Notes: generated from the sequence alone by a model not told the origin. DNA of 64,000 nucleotides from Streptomyces sp. NRRL B-1347 (GCF_000720325.1 NZ_JOJM01000004.1:124001-188000); one strand, 5' to 3'. Positions 8,035 to 19,584 are shown, counted from the stretch's first letter. Made by a program: numbers and translations.

Positions 8035-10125
8035 TCAGGACCGGGCCTCCGGCACCTCGGCGAGGGCGAACTCCACGGTCTGCCGGGTGTCCAGGGCCAG
8101 GCCCTCGGCGAGGAGCAGGGCGAACCGCGCGTCCCCCAGCTCCCCGCGCAGCCTGCGCCGCTGCTCCCGCTGGAAGACGGTGGCCTCGGCGTCCCCGAAC
8201 CGCGCGAGCCCCACTCGGCGCCACAGCTCGGTGGCGGCCCCGAGCAGCCGGGCGGCGCGCTCGGGCCGCCCCCGCGCGGCCTCGACGCACACCAGGAGGT
8301 CGACGGCCGCGGCGGTGCCGAGGCGGTCGTGGATGCGCCACTTGCCGGCCAGGGCGGCCCGCGCGCAGTCGGCGGCGGACTCGGTGTCCCCGAGGCCGAG
8401 CCGGGCCAGGCCCAGGTAGTAGTCGCCCCACGCCCGCATCCACAGCTCGCCGCGCTTGTCGCACTCGGCGCTCAAACGCTCGGCGGCCGTGACGGCGCGG
8501 GCCAGGGCCCCCTGTCCGGCCAGCAGATACGCCTGCACCGCATGGCTGGTCAGCTTGAAGAAGGTGGCACCGCCGCCGCCCGCGGGGCCCGGTCCCGGCA
8601 CGCCGTGCAGGACGGCCGAGCGGGCGGACTCGCCGCGCGCGGCCAGGCTGGCCCCGTTCAGCGGCAGGATCCGCGCCGCCGGGGGCAGGCCCCGCGCCGC
8701 GGCGAGACGTACGTACTGAGCGGCGACGTCCTCGGCGGCGTCCAGGTCGTCAGGGGTGAGGGTGATGAGGCGGTGCGCCCAGGTGGCGAGGGTCCGCTCG
8801 GCGCTGGTGCCGCTGCCGCGGCCGAGGGCGCGCGCCAGGTACGCGCGGCCCTCCTCGGCGTGCCCCGCGGCGAACCAGAAGAACCACAGCGTGCCCGCGA
8901 GTTCGAGGGCGAGCGTGGGGTCGGGATCGGTCAGGGCGGTGTCGAGGGCGAGGCGGAGGTTGGCGTGCTCGGTGCTCATGTGGTCGGCCCAGGCGCGCTG
9001 GCCGGGGCCGAGCCATTCGGCCTCGGCGCGCCGGACGAGCCAGCGGTAGTAGTCGCGGTGGCGGCGCCGGATGTCGTCGGTCTCGCCGAGCTCGGCCAGC
9101 CACTGGGCGCCGAACTCGCGGAGGGTGTCGAGCATCCGGTAGCGCGGGCCGCCCCCGTCGGGTTCCTGCGCCACGATCGACTTGTCGGTGAGCCCGGTCA
9201 GGTGCTCCAGGACGCGCTCGGCGCCCAACGGGCCGCCGTGGCACACGAATTCGGCGGCCTCCAGGTCCCAGTTCGCCGCGAACACCGAGAGCCTGGCCCA
9301 CAGCAGCCGCTCCAGCGGGGTGCACAGTTCGTGGCTCCAGCCGATGGCCGTCCGCAGCGCCTGATGGCGGGCGGGGCGGGTCGGGGGCCTGGTGGTGAGC
9401 ATCTCGAAGCGGGCGTCGAGGCCCGCGAGGAGACGGTCCAGGGGAATGCCGCGCAGGCGGACGGCCGCCAGTTCCAGCGCCAACGGGATGCCGTCGAGGC
9501 GCTCGCAGACCGCGGTGACCTGGGGGCGGTTGGCGTCGGTGAGGGTGAAGGAAGGCACCGCCGCGGCGGCCCGGGCCGCGAACAGCGCCACCGCGTCCCC
9601 GCCTGCGGCGGGCCCGCCGACCGGCAGGGGCTCGACTGCCAGGACGTGCTCGCCGTGCGCGGCGAGCGGCTGCCTGCTGGTCGCGAGGATCCGTAACCGC
9701 GGCACGCGGGCGAGCAGCGCGGCGGCCACGCGGGCGCAGGCGGGCAGCAGGTGCTCGCACGTGTCCAGGAGCAGGAGTGCCGCCTTGTCGCCCAGGTGCC
9801 CGGCGGCGGCCGCGAGTGCGGGTCGGGCCGGCTCGTCGGCGAGGCCGAGCGCCTGCGCGATCGCGACGGGCACGAGCGCGGGATCGGTGAGCGCGGACAG
9901 CTCCACCAGCCACACCCCGCCGGGGAAGCGGCCCCCGGCCCCGGCGGCCGCGCGCATCGCGAGCCGGGACTTGCCCACCCCGCCGGGCCCGGTCAGGGTC
10001 ACCAGGCGCGCGCGGCCCAACAGGTGCTCGATGCGGGCAAGTTCGCCCTTCCGGCCGACGAAGACATTGGGTTCCACGGGCAGATTGCCGAGGCGGTCGT
10101 TGCCGTTGCGCACTGAGGCGGACAT
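8035..10125 (-). CDS. AfsR-like STAND NTPase regulator without visible DNA-binding domain
   Basis: 696 residues. Residues 20-350 form an NB-ARC/STAND-type ATPase with Walker A GPGGVGKS, Walker B LLLLDTCEH and a GIPLALELAA motif. The C-terminal half is alpha-helical and probably TPR-like (repeated Ala/Leu helices). This matches the NTPase and repeat part of AfsR/SARP and LuxR-LAL regulators, yet I see no helix-turn-helix at either end. The frame is open to 10257, but GGGGAAGGT in front of the ATG at 10125 sets the start. It may act through a partner or sense a ligand. It is divergent from the MEDS-STAS gene at 10250. Confidence 0.88.
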   Translation of the reverse strand: MSASVRNGNDRLGNLPVEPNVFVGRKGELARIEHLLGRARLVTLTGPGGVGKSRLAMRAAAGAGGRFPGGVWLVELSALTDPALVPVAIAQALGLADEPARPALAAAAGHLGDKAALLLLDTCEHLLPACARVAAALLARVPRLRILATSRQPLAAHGEHVLAVEPLPVGGPAAGGDAVALFAARAAAAVPSFTLTDANRPQVTAVCERLDGIPLALELAAVRLRGIPLDRLLAGLDARFEMLTTRPPTRPARHQALRTAIGWSHELCTPLERLLWARLSVFAANWDLEAAEFVCHGGPLGAERVLEHLTGLTDKSIVAQEPDGGGPRYRMLDTLREFGAQWLAELGETDDIRRRHRDYYRWLVRRAEAEWLGPGQRAWADHMSTEHANLRLALDTALTDPDPTLALELAGTLWFFWFAAGHAEEGRAYLARALGRGSGTSAERTLATWAHRLITLTPDDLDAAEDVAAQYVRLAAARGLPPAARILPLNGASLAARGESARSAVLHGVPGPGPAGGGGATFFKLTSHAVQAYLLAGQGALARAVTAAERLSAECDKRGELWMRAWGDYYLGLARLGLGDTESAADCARAALAGKWRIHDRLGTAAAVDLLVCVEAARGRPERAARLLGAATELWRRVGLARFGDAEATVFQREQRRRLRGELGDARFALLLAEGLALDTRQTVEFALAEVPEARS

Positions 10126-10249
10126 ACCTTCCCCTTGTGAGGTGTGGATCACCATATCCGCTACGGCGGCTCCGCTTCCGGCGTAGCGTGTAACCGTCCC
10201 GGCACACCGCGTAGTTGCGGTGGGGGTGCGGCGCAAGGGGGTGGGTCGG

Positions 10250-11140
10250 ATGGACATGGAACCGGTACTCAGAGCCGTCGGGCAGATGAGGTGCGGTGAC
10301 CACCTCCTCCTCGGCTACGACACGGAGGAGGAGCGCGAGGTGATGCTCGCCGCGTTCCTCCTGGACGGCCTGGCGAGCGGGCACCGGGGTCTCGTCCTCA
10401 CCTCCGGGGGCGGGTCGCCCGGGGTGGCGCTCGGGTTCCTGCGCGGTCACGGGTGCGACGTGGCACACGCGTTGGGCACGGGGTCACTGCGGTTCGACGC
10501 CCGCTTCGGGACACCGGAGTCGCTGTGGGACCTCGACGAGCGGGTGCGCCGGGAGGCGGAGGACGCCGTGGCGGACGGCTTCCTCGGGCTGCGCGTCGCC
10601 CTGGAGGTCGTCCGCGGCCCGGGCGACGACGCGTTCAAGGAGCTCCAGGACGCCGAGCGCATGCTCGACCCGGTCTTCCAGGCCCTGCCCGTGCTCGCGG
10701 TCTGTCAGTACGACCGTCGCGTCTTCGACGTCCACGAATGGGCGCCGGTGGAGGGGCTGCACCACGGCCGGGCCGTGGCCGACCACGTCTGGCGGGACGA
10801 ACTGCTCAGCATCACCCGTACGTTCGCCCCGCCCGGTCTCGCACTGTCCGGGGAGGTGGACGACACCAACGTCACGGCCGTGGCGCGGGCCCTGCGCGGC
10901 GAGGCGGCGCGCGCCGCGGGCCGTGCCGACGGCCGGCGCACCCGGCTCTGCCTGCGCGAGGTGTCGTTCATCGACGTGGGCGCCCTGCGGCTGCTGGTCC
11001 ACACGGGCCTGCGGCTGCGGGAGCGGGGCGGCGGCCTGCTCCTCACCGGGGTCGCCCCGCACGTCCACCGGGTCATGCGGGTCACGGGCTGGGACGCCGT
11101 CCCCGGCCTGGAGGTCGACAGGGGGGTTGAGGAGCTATGA
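10250..11140 (+). CDS. MEDS-STAS domain regulatory protein
   Basis: 296 residues. The N-terminal half (about 10-175) is a MEDS (DcmR-type sensory) domain with GDHLLLGY at its start and a [11 protein letters not shown] strand. The C-terminal 100 residues are a STAS domain with [16 protein letters not shown]. The usual D-S-x-G loop is shortened to D-V-G, so the phosphorylated serine is absent, as in the STAS protein at 7323. A GTG at 10220 is possible, but I prefer the ATG at 10250, which is preceded by AAGGGGGTG. It overlaps the MEDS-HATPase gene by four bases, so the two are coupled and may be partners. Confidence 0.87.
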   Translation: MDMEPVLRAVGQMRCGDHLLLGYDTEEEREVMLAAFLLDGLASGHRGLVLTSGGGSPGVALGFLRGHGCDVAHALGTGSLRFDARFGTPESLWDLDERVRREAEDAVADGFLGLRVALEVVRGPGDDAFKELQDAERMLDPVFQALPVLAVCQYDRRVFDVHEWAPVEGLHHGRAVADHVWRDELLSITRTFAPPGLALSGEVDDTNVTAVARALRGEAARAAGRADGRRTRLCLREVSFIDVGALRLLVHTGLRLRERGGGLLLTGVAPHVHRVMRVTGWDAVPGLEVDRGVEEL

Positions 11141-12102
11141 CGCGAACCGGCTTCGTCCATCAGGCGCTGTGCTACGGCGCGGACGAGGAATTCCTGGAGG
11201 GCACCCTCGGGTACGTGCACGAGGGCCTGGAAGCGGGTGACGCGCTCCTCGCCGTCATCGCGGGCGACAACATCGGCCTGCTGCGGGACGCGCTCGGCGG
11301 CGTGGCCCGCGAGGTGGAGTTCATCGACTGCCTCGACTGGTACCACTACCCGTCGCGCACCCTCGGCCAGTACCACGCGTACTGCACCGCCCGCGAGCAG
11401 GACGGCGCCCGCCGCGTCCGCGTGATCGGCGAGCCCGTCTGGACGGGGCGCACCACCTTCGAGGTCCGGGAGTGGATGCGCTACGAGTCGCTCCTGAACA
11501 TCGCGTTCGCCGAATCGGGCCACTGGATCCTGTGCCCGTACGACACCCGGGCCCTGCCCGACGAGGTCATCAGCACCGCCCGCCGCACCCACCCCGAACT
11601 CGCCGTCGGCGAGAGCGGACTGCTCCACAGCGATCGCTACGAGGCCCCTGCCGACTTCTACGCCGAGTGCGACGAGGCGGAGCGCGAGCTGGTCGAGCCG
11701 GGTGCGCGGACCCGCCGCGCGGCCACCGAGGTCGCCTTCGAGCGGGGCCGGACGGCCGTGGTCCGCGCCGCCGCCACCGAGTTCGCCCGCGGCCGCGCGC
11801 TCGCCGAGGGCCGCGTCCAGGACCTGGTCGTCGCCGTGCACGAGACGGTGCTCAACGCCATCCGCTTCGGCGGCGGGAGCGGGGTGCTGCGGCTGTGGAG
11901 CGAGCCCGAGTACCTGATCTGCGAGATCGCCGACGTGGGCTACGGCCGCCTCCCGCGGGTGCCCGCCTTCCCTGGGCATCTGCCCCCTGCCCCGCGCACG
12001 GTCAGCGGCCACGGCCTGTGGGTCGTACGGCAGTTGAGCGATCTGATGACGGAGCGGCTCGGCCCGGACGGCTCGGTCGTACGCCTCTACTTCCGTCGCT
12101 GA
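11137..12102 (+). CDS. MEDS-HATPase anti-sigma-factor-like sensor kinase
   Basis: 321 residues. Residues 1-170 are a MEDS domain and residues 200-320 an RsbW/SpoIIAB-type HATPase_c domain. The N-box is [14 protein letters not shown], the first Gly box is DVGYGRLP, and the second is [13 protein letters not shown]. Such proteins bind a sigma factor or phosphorylate a STAS antagonist. It overlaps the MEDS-STAS gene by four bases, so the pair should be made together. The neighbouring STAS proteins lack the acceptor serine, so binding without phosphorylation is the likely mode; that is inference. The gene ends before a shared hairpin at 12127-12155. Confidence 0.9.
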   Translation: MTRTGFVHQALCYGADEEFLEGTLGYVHEGLEAGDALLAVIAGDNIGLLRDALGGVAREVEFIDCLDWYHYPSRTLGQYHAYCTAREQDGARRVRVIGEPVWTGRTTFEVREWMRYESLLNIAFAESGHWILCPYDTRALPDEVISTARRTHPELAVGESGLLHSDRYEAPADFYAECDEAERELVEPGARTRRAATEVAFERGRTAVVRAAATEFARGRALAEGRVQDLVVAVHETVLNAIRFGGGSGVLRLWSEPEYLICEIADVGYGRLPRVPAFPGHLPPAPRTVSGHGLWVVRQLSDLMTERLGPDGSVVRLYFRR

Positions 12103-12126
12103 CCCGGGTCGGTGACGGGCCCGTGC

Positions 12127-12155
12127 CCCCTCCGCGCGGGCGCCGCGCGGAGGGG
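12127..12155. terminator. Bidirectional hairpin terminator
   Basis: A perfect 13-bp stem (CCCCTCCGCGCGG and its complement) with a 3-base loop. It lies between the convergent MEDS-HATPase and trypsin genes, ten bases from the trypsin stop, and can serve both strands. Confidence 0.85.
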
Positions 12156-12164
12156 AGGGTTCGC

Positions 12165-12914
12165 TCAGACGCCGGCCACGCTCTGGATCCAGGAGCGGTA
12201 CGCCGTCACGTTCGTGTACGCGGTGGTGGTCTGGCGGTCACTCGTGGAGGCCACGCCGACCTGGACGCCGCCCGCCATCATGGGGCCGCCCGAGTCGCCG
12301 CCCGCGGTGATGCCGTTGCCCCGGCGGGCGCAGATGGCCTGGCCCTGGTAGGCGTCGCGGCAGCCGCCGGTGACGGTGACGTTGGCGACCTTCAGGAGCC
12401 GGGACTGGCAGTTGATCTCCTGGCCGCACTGGGAGGTCGCGCCCCAGCCGTATACCTGCACGGACTGGCCCACGGTCACCGAACCCGGCTGGCCGAGCGG
12501 CGAGTAGGTGGCCGACACGGAGCGGTCGAGCTTGACCAGGGACAGGTCCGACGACGAGTGGTTCGTGACGCTGACGCCGTTGGCCGTGGTGCCGCCGGTG
12601 GTCTGGTCGAGGCTGCCGATGCGGAAGGAGAGGCCGCCGCCGCTGACGCAGTGCTTGGCGGTGAGGATCCAGGTCGGGGCGATGATCGTGGCGGTGCACG
12701 TCTGCCGCCCGTTGGAGAAGAGCCGGGCCGCCCAGGGGGCGTTGCTCGCGTAGCCGCCGCCGATGATCGGCTGGACCGACGTGGTGGACGGGGCGGCGGG
12801 TGCGCGCTCGGCCGCCGAGGCGTGCGCGGCGGCGGTGGGGGCGAGCCCCAGTACGGTCAGTGCGACGGCCGCGAGTGCGGGGAGAAGTCTGGATATTCGC
12901 ACGTTCGTCTCCAT
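12165..12914 (-). CDS. Secreted trypsin-like serine protease (S1A)
   Basis: 249 residues. The Sec signal peptide (about 1-32, ending HASA) is followed by a short propeptide; the mature enzyme should begin at IIGG. Catalytic His lies in LTAKHC, Asp in SSDLSLV and Ser in AGGDSGGP. Several Cys residues flank these motifs, as expected for chymotrypsin-fold enzymes. The 190-residue catalytic part is near the usual size of Streptomyces trypsin-like proteases. There is no clear Shine-Dalgarno before the ATG at 12914. A DasR-like site lies upstream (13116-13131). Convergent with the MEDS-HATPase gene. Confidence 0.95.
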   Translation of the reverse strand: METNVRISRLLPALAAVALTVLGLAPTAAAHASAAERAPAAPSTTSVQPIIGGGYASNAPWAARLFSNGRQTCTATIIAPTWILTAKHCVSGGGLSFRIGSLDQTTGGTTANGVSVTNHSSSDLSLVKLDRSVSATYSPLGQPGSVTVGQSVQVYGWGATSQCGQEINCQSRLLKVANVTVTGGCRDAYQGQAICARRGNGITAGGDSGGPMMAGGVQVGVASTSDRQTTTAYTNVTAYRSWIQSVAGV

Positions 12915-13224
12915 TGTGTGGGGGTTGGGCGTCCTTCACGAGGACTGAGCCGCATAGGTATGCGACTACGAGTACACGCGACAGGTGGGTAATCCTGTCG
13001 CGTGCATGCCATCAAAGGCTGTGGTGAATCTGGCAGATGGGTCATGACCGTCGCAAGAGGCGGGGCATGGCTACTCGCGTAGAATTGCGAGCGCATGCAT
13101 AGTCAAGCGAAATCTGCTGGTCTGGACCATTCTGTGGTGAAAGGTCGCCCTGCTCCTTGGTGACCCGCGTCCCTCTCTGACGCGACCGGGGCATGAGCGG
13201 GACGTCCCGGGGGATTCGGCCACC
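12915..13224. other. Divergent intergenic region upstream of trypsin and DUF1206 genes
   Basis: 310 bases with no gene. It is less GC-rich than its flanks and should hold the promoters of both divergent genes. The only recognisable element is the dre-like palindrome at 13116-13131, listed separately. Confidence 0.5.
13116..13131. promoter_or_regulatory. dre-like site (possible DasR operator)
   Basis: GCTGGTCTGGACCATT matches the DasR-responsive element consensus ACTGGTCTAGACCACT at 13 of 16 positions and keeps the GGTCT/GACC core dyad. DasR is the N-acetylglucosamine-responsive GntR repressor of Streptomyces. The site is about 200 bases before the trypsin gene and 95 before the DUF1206 gene, so either could be the target. 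Confidence 0.5.
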
Positions 13225-14067
13225 ATGGGCTTTGATGGGGCAGTGCGAAATGGGGCAGGCCGGGCGCGACAGATGGCTCGTGGCCGTGTGGTGGAGGTCG
13301 CGGCGCGGGCCGGATTCGTGGCGCGCGGCGCGATCTATGTGCTGGTCGGCGTGGTGGCGCTGCGCATCGCGCTCTCCGACGACGACGGGAAGCAGGCCGA
13401 CCGGGGCGGGGCGCTGACAGAACTCGCCCAGAAGCCCTTCGGGGAGGCCCTGTTGTGGCTCCTCGGGCTCGGCCTCGTGGGGATGGCGCTGTGGCGGCTT
13501 TCGGAGGCGCTGTTCGGGCAGGTCGGCCCCGAGGGGCGCAAGCCGGGCAAACGCCTCCTGTCAGCGGGCCGGTTCGTGTTCTACGGAGTGGTCAGCTATC
13601 TGGTCCTGGCCTACGTCACGGGCGACAAGGGCAGCGGCAGCGGCTCGTCCGACCGTCAGGTCGACGACGTCACCGCGACCGTCCTCGACTGGCGGGGCGG
13701 GCAGTGGATCGTCGGCGCCGTGGGGCTCGGCGTGGTGGCGGCCGGGCTGTGGATGATCGGCAGGGCCGCGCTGCGCAAGTACCGCCGCCGGTTGCGGATG
13801 GGGGAGATGCCCGCCCCGGTGCGCCGGGTCGTGGACGTGCTCGGGGTGGTCGGCGGCTGCGGCCGGGGATGCGCCTTCGCGGCGGCCGGCGCGTTCCTCG
13901 TCGTGGCCGCCGTGCGGCACGAGCCCGGCGAGGCCAAGGGGATGGACGACACCCTGCGCTCCTTCAGCCACACCGCGGCGGGACCGTGGCTGCTCATCGC
14001 GCTCGCCCTGGCGCTGATGGCCTTCGGTGCCTTTTCGTGGGCGAGCGCTCGGTGGCGAAAGGTCTGA
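13225..14067 (+). CDS. DUF1206 membrane protein
   Basis: 280 residues with about six hydrophobic helices arranged as three similar pairs. Each pair begins with a basic/Gly motif such as RAGFVARGAIYVLVG, the signature of DUF1206. The function of the family is unknown; it is a conserved actinobacterial membrane protein. An alternative start is the ATG at 13273, which trims 16 non-conserved residues and would place RGRVVEVAARAG near the N-terminus; ribosome-site evidence is weak for both. Transcribed alone, divergent from the trypsin gene. Confidence 0.87.
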   Translation: MGFDGAVRNGAGRARQMARGRVVEVAARAGFVARGAIYVLVGVVALRIALSDDDGKQADRGGALTELAQKPFGEALLWLLGLGLVGMALWRLSEALFGQVGPEGRKPGKRLLSAGRFVFYGVVSYLVLAYVTGDKGSGSGSSDRQVDDVTATVLDWRGGQWIVGAVGLGVVAAGLWMIGRAALRKYRRRLRMGEMPAPVRRVVDVLGVVGGCGRGCAFAAAGAFLVVAAVRHEPGEAKGMDDTLRSFSHTAAGPWLLIALALALMAFGAFSWASARWRKV

Positions 14068-14091
14068 GCCGGGGCCGGTGATCCGCCCGCC

Positions 14092-14499
14092 CTACGGGGC
14101 GAGTTCGTAGTCGAACCAGAGCCGGTGCGTGCCGTCCTCGTCGACCGCGATGCCTCCGGTCCCGCTGATCCCCGCCAGGTCGCCCGTCCCGCTGCCCGGG
14201 ACGATGACGAAGAACTCGCCCTCCTTGCGGCTGTCGACGGTGGTCCCGGAGTGCGCGAAGTTGAACGTGCCGCTGCGTGCGTGGAGGGTCCCCTCGAAGG
14301 ACTCGAGGGCGACGTAGGTGCCGGTGCCGGTGGACTGGTCGGCCGCGGCGGTGAACAAGGTCGTGGAGTGGCCGACGACCTCGCCCTCGTACTGCTTGGC
14401 CATCGTGGCGACGGCCACTGGCACGGCGGTCTCGATCCCCGGGCTCGGCACGGAGACCGGGGTGAAGTCGGCGACTTTGAAGGTTCCGGAGGCTCGCAT
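14092..14499 (-). CDS. DUF3224 domain protein
   Basis: 135 residues covering a whole DUF3224 domain, a small beta-barrel related to allene-oxide-cyclase-like folds. Visible family traits are the opening ASGTFKV strand, KQYEGEVVGHSTTLF, a GTGTYVALE strand, and an HARSGTFNFAHSG segment. No catalytic role is established for the family. No signal peptide, so cytoplasmic. The ribosome site is weak. It is convergent with DUF1206 and sits downstream of the TetR gene on the same strand, with about 50 bases between. Confidence 0.88.
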   Translation of the reverse strand: MRASGTFKVADFTPVSVPSPGIETAVPVAVATMAKQYEGEVVGHSTTLFTAAADQSTGTGTYVALESFEGTLHARSGTFNFAHSGTTVDSRKEGEFFVIVPGSGTGDLAGISGTGGIAVDEDGTHRLWFDYELAP

Positions 14500-14551
14500 A
14501 CCGGATCGTAGTCCGCACCACCGGTACGGCCGCCAGGTGACAAAGCATGAT

Positions 14552-15184
14552 CTACCGGGCAGCCTCCGTCCGGGGCGGCAGTCCGAGCACGCCCCGGACC
14601 GCCCGCTCGGCGAGTTGCGTGTCGTATGGGACCTGTCCGGCCAGTTCGATCCCGACCGCTTCCACGACCCCCAGGAAGACGGAGGCCATCACCTCGGGCG
14701 GCGGCCCGGGAGGGATGGCGCCACTGGCGCGTCCGGCGGCGACCAGTCCCGCGCAGTCGGCGCCGAGCCGTTCGAGGATCTCCGTGAGGGCCCGGCCGAC
14801 GGGGTGGTCCTGCCCGGCGAACTCCACGCGCAGCACCGTCATGACCTGGGCGACGTCGCGGCGGCAGTAGACGGCGTGCCCCCGCGCGAGCGCGACGAGC
14901 GCGTCGACGGGGTCGGGCTCCTCCATGGCCGCCCGGCCGACCTCGGCGTTCCAGGTCTCCTCGACCCACTCGACCACGGCGAGCGCCAGGGCCTCCTTGT
15001 TGGCGAAGAGGTGATAGAGCGCACCGCGTGTGTACCCGGCTTCGGCCGCCACGCGCTCCAGCGCCAAGTTGGCGTACCCGTACGTCGAGAGGCCGCGGGC
15101 CGCCGCCTCCAGCAAGGCGCTGCGGGTCTGTGCGCGCCGGTCGGCCTGGCTGCGCCGGCCGTCCGCTGTCTTCTGCCGTGTCAT
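14552..15184 (-). CDS. TetR/AcrR family transcriptional regulator
   Basis: 210 residues. The N-terminal helix-turn-helix is at about residues 20-66 (ALERVAAEAGYTRGALYHLFANKEAL), typical of TetR. The C-terminal ligand domain is helical and diverged. GGGGAC precedes the ATG at 15184. It is divergent from the DUF2867-like gene, and a near-palindrome of TACATAC/GTATGTA stands in the shared region at 15198-15217, 14 bases from its start. I infer that it represses itself and its divergent neighbour. The ligand is unknown. Confidence 0.92.
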   Translation of the reverse strand: MTRQKTADGRRSQADRRAQTRSALLEAAARGLSTYGYANLALERVAAEAGYTRGALYHLFANKEALALAVVEWVEETWNAEVGRAAMEEPDPVDALVALARGHAVYCRRDVAQVMTVLRVEFAGQDHPVGRALTEILERLGADCAGLVAAGRASGAIPPGPPPEVMASVFLGVVEAVGIELAGQVPYDTQLAERAVRGVLGLPPRTEAAR

Positions 15185-15197
15185 TGCCGTCCCCAGT

Positions 15198-15217
15198 TAC
15201 ATACAGACATGTATGTA
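15198..15217. promoter_or_regulatory. Likely TetR operator
   Basis: TACATACAGACATGTATGTA has seven-base arms TACATAC/GTATGTA with a six-base centre. It is an AT-rich dyad in a GC-rich region, between the divergent TetR and DUF2867-like genes, at the size and place usual for a TetR operator. Confidence 0.7.
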
Positions 15218-15272
15218 GGTTACTTTACCCGTGGCATGCCACTCCGTGGACTGACCTGAAGGGGGAGCACGT

Positions 15273-15761
15273 ATGGACGTCGCACCAGGAACAGCCGGTG
15301 AGGTCCGCCAGGAGCAGCCGGTGCCCGCGCGGATCCTGGCCCTGAGCACGATGGCGGAGCCCGACTACGTGGACCTGTTCACGCTGACCGGAGGGGTGCC
15401 CGGACGGTCGCCGGAGCAGTGGGCGAAGGCCCTGTTCGAGGACACAGCGGGCCGCATGGGGCAGTTCGTCTGGCGGGTGCTGCTCGGGCTGCGGCTCAAG
15501 TCGGCACCGGGGTGCGTGGCCGGATGGGAGATAGGCGACCGGGGCGCGGACTGGATCAGGCTGGAGGCCAGGTCGTGGTTCCTGACCGGTCACCTCGTCG
15601 TCCAGGCCGACGGCGACCGCGTGTCCCTCGCCACGTTCCTGCGCTACGACCGCCCCTTGGCGGCACGCGTGTGGCCGCCGCTGGCGAAGAAGCACCGGAG
15701 CCTGGCCCCCGACCTGCTGCGCGACGCGCGCGACGTCCAACTACCGGACCGGAAGCGGTAG
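15273..15761 (+). CDS. DUF2867-like protein divergent from TetR
   Basis: 162 residues with no signal peptide. The pattern DLFTL...SPEQWAKALFE...WRVLLGLRL, then WIRLEARSW and TFLRYDRPLA, resembles the DUF2867 (SRPBCC-like) family, whose function is unknown. GGGGGAG stands before the ATG at 15273. It faces the TetR gene across a putative operator, so it is the likely regulated target. Family call is by eye and moderately certain; a diverged lipid or polyketide-binding fold is the alternative. Confidence 0.75.
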   Translation: MDVAPGTAGEVRQEQPVPARILALSTMAEPDYVDLFTLTGGVPGRSPEQWAKALFEDTAGRMGQFVWRVLLGLRLKSAPGCVAGWEIGDRGADWIRLEARSWFLTGHLVVQADGDRVSLATFLRYDRPLAARVWPPLAKKHRSLAPDLLRDARDVQLPDRKR

Positions 15762-15872
15762 TTCAGCACGCCCGGCGGCTCGGGGCCTCGGGGTGGCGCG
15801 GACCGCCGCCGCCCCGAGGAAAACTCGTACACCAGTGTGTGTCCGGCCCGCCGACCGGGAAAGAGCGCGGCC

Positions 15873-17186
15873 ATGGAGATCCCGGGCCCCGAGCCCCGAC
15901 CGGACGGCGGCGTGGGCGCCATCGCCGATGCGGGCGGACTGCACACCTATCAACTGCGGCTGCACGCCGACTACGGACCCGTCGTGCGGTTCCAGCTCCC
16001 CGGGGCGGAGGAGGCCGTTTCGGTCGCCGACCCCGTGCTCCTGGAAGCCACGGCCCATATCGACAAACGGCCGGAGCGGCTCTTCGAGTTCCTGGCCCCG
16101 CTGTGCGAGGCGGACAACCTCCAGGTCCTCGCGGCCGACCAGCACGCCCCGTGGCGACGGCTGCTGCTCTCCGTCTTCGCCGGACGCCCCTCCCACGAAC
16201 GGCACTTCGCACGGTTCACCGAGCTCGCGACGGGTCTCGCGGACCGCTGGGCGGCGCGGTCCGGGGGCGGCCCCGTCGAGCTGCAGAAGGACCTCACCGC
16301 ACTGACGCTGCGGATGATCTGCGAGTACTCCTTGGGCGGCGACGCGGCCGCCCCGGACCGGGTGACCCACGCGTTCGAGACGGTCCTCACCGAATACCTG
16401 GGACGGCTCTACCAGGTGCCCGTCCCGGGCTCCGAGGACGAGCGTGCCCGACGGGCGGACGAGGCCCTCGCCTACCTTCGGGCGACGGTCGACCAGGTGG
16501 TCGCGGCACACCGCTCCGGCGGCCGCGCGGATCGCAGCGATCTGATCGGCGCGCTCGTCGAGGCCGGTCAGAGCCCGGCACGGATCCGCGACACCGTCAT
16601 GGTGACGCTGCTCGCCGCCCACCACACCACCGGCGTGGCCGTCTCCTGGACCCTGCACCTGCTGGGCCGCCACCCCGAGGCGGCCGCACGCGTCACCGAG
16701 GAACTGGACCGGGTGCTCGGGGAGCGCCCCGCGCCCACCTACGCGGACCTGCGTCGACTGACGTACCTGGACATGACCCTGAAGGAGGCGATGCGGCTCT
16801 ACCCGCCGGGCCCGTACGGCGCGCGGGAGACGACCGAGCCCCTTGTCCTGGGGGAATACGAGATCCCCGCGGGGACGACCGTCTTCTACCCCTTCTGGGC
16901 CGTCCATCTGAACCCCGACCACTGGCCCGATCCCGAGAAGTTCCTCCCCGAGCGATTCACCCCGGAGGAGGCGGCCAAGCGGCCGCGGTTCGCCTACATC
17001 CCTTTCGGCCTCGGCCCCCGCAGCTGCGAGGGCGCCCAACTGGCCACCGTCGAGGCGCAGCTGGTCCTGGCCGTTCTCCTCAAACGCCTCACGTTCCGGC
17101 CGGTGCCCGGCCATCAGGTCACGCCGATCGAACGCTTCGTGCTGTGGGCGGCCGACGACATCCCCATGCTGGTGAGCCCACGGTGA
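15873..17186 (+). CDS. Cytochrome P450
   Basis: 437 residues. The ExxR motif is in LKEAMRLYPP, the PERF-like segment is LPERFTPEE, and the haem loop is FGLGPRSCEGAQ with ligand Cys385. The I-helix reads LLAAHHTTGV: the two Thr are present, but the acidic residue normally before them (A/G-G-x-D/E-T-T) is replaced by His. That acid helps deliver protons, so the oxygen chemistry may differ. I prefer the ATG at 15873 over 15837 because MEIPGPEP is a usual P450 opening; the ribosome site is weak. No ferredoxin gene is adjacent. Confidence 0.93.
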   Translation: MEIPGPEPRPDGGVGAIADAGGLHTYQLRLHADYGPVVRFQLPGAEEAVSVADPVLLEATAHIDKRPERLFEFLAPLCEADNLQVLAADQHAPWRRLLLSVFAGRPSHERHFARFTELATGLADRWAARSGGGPVELQKDLTALTLRMICEYSLGGDAAAPDRVTHAFETVLTEYLGRLYQVPVPGSEDERARRADEALAYLRATVDQVVAAHRSGGRADRSDLIGALVEAGQSPARIRDTVMVTLLAAHHTTGVAVSWTLHLLGRHPEAAARVTEELDRVLGERPAPTYADLRRLTYLDMTLKEAMRLYPPGPYGARETTEPLVLGEYEIPAGTTVFYPFWAVHLNPDHWPDPEKFLPERFTPEEAAKRPRFAYIPFGLGPRSCEGAQLATVEAQLVLAVLLKRLTFRPVPGHQVTPIERFVLWAADDIPMLVSPR

Positions 17187-17274
17187 GCTGGGTGAACTGC
17201 GGTTACACGTGAGGTGTTTGGGTTCGCGCCTGTCCGGCTAGACCGCTGAAGGTCGATCACTTTCGCCGTCCTGA

Positions 17275-19524
<2,250 letters not shown>

Positions 19525-19548
19525 GGGCTGTCTGTCCTGAGGGGCTTC

Positions 19549-19584
19549 CGGGGTTGTCCCTGAGGCATTTCAGGGGCAACCCCG
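19549..19584 (+). terminator. Hairpin terminator after GH63-like gene
   Basis: A 15-bp stem (CGGGGTTGTCCCTGA against TCAGGGGCAACCCCG, one G-T pair) with a 6-base loop, 25 bases after the stop codon. Confidence 0.8.
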
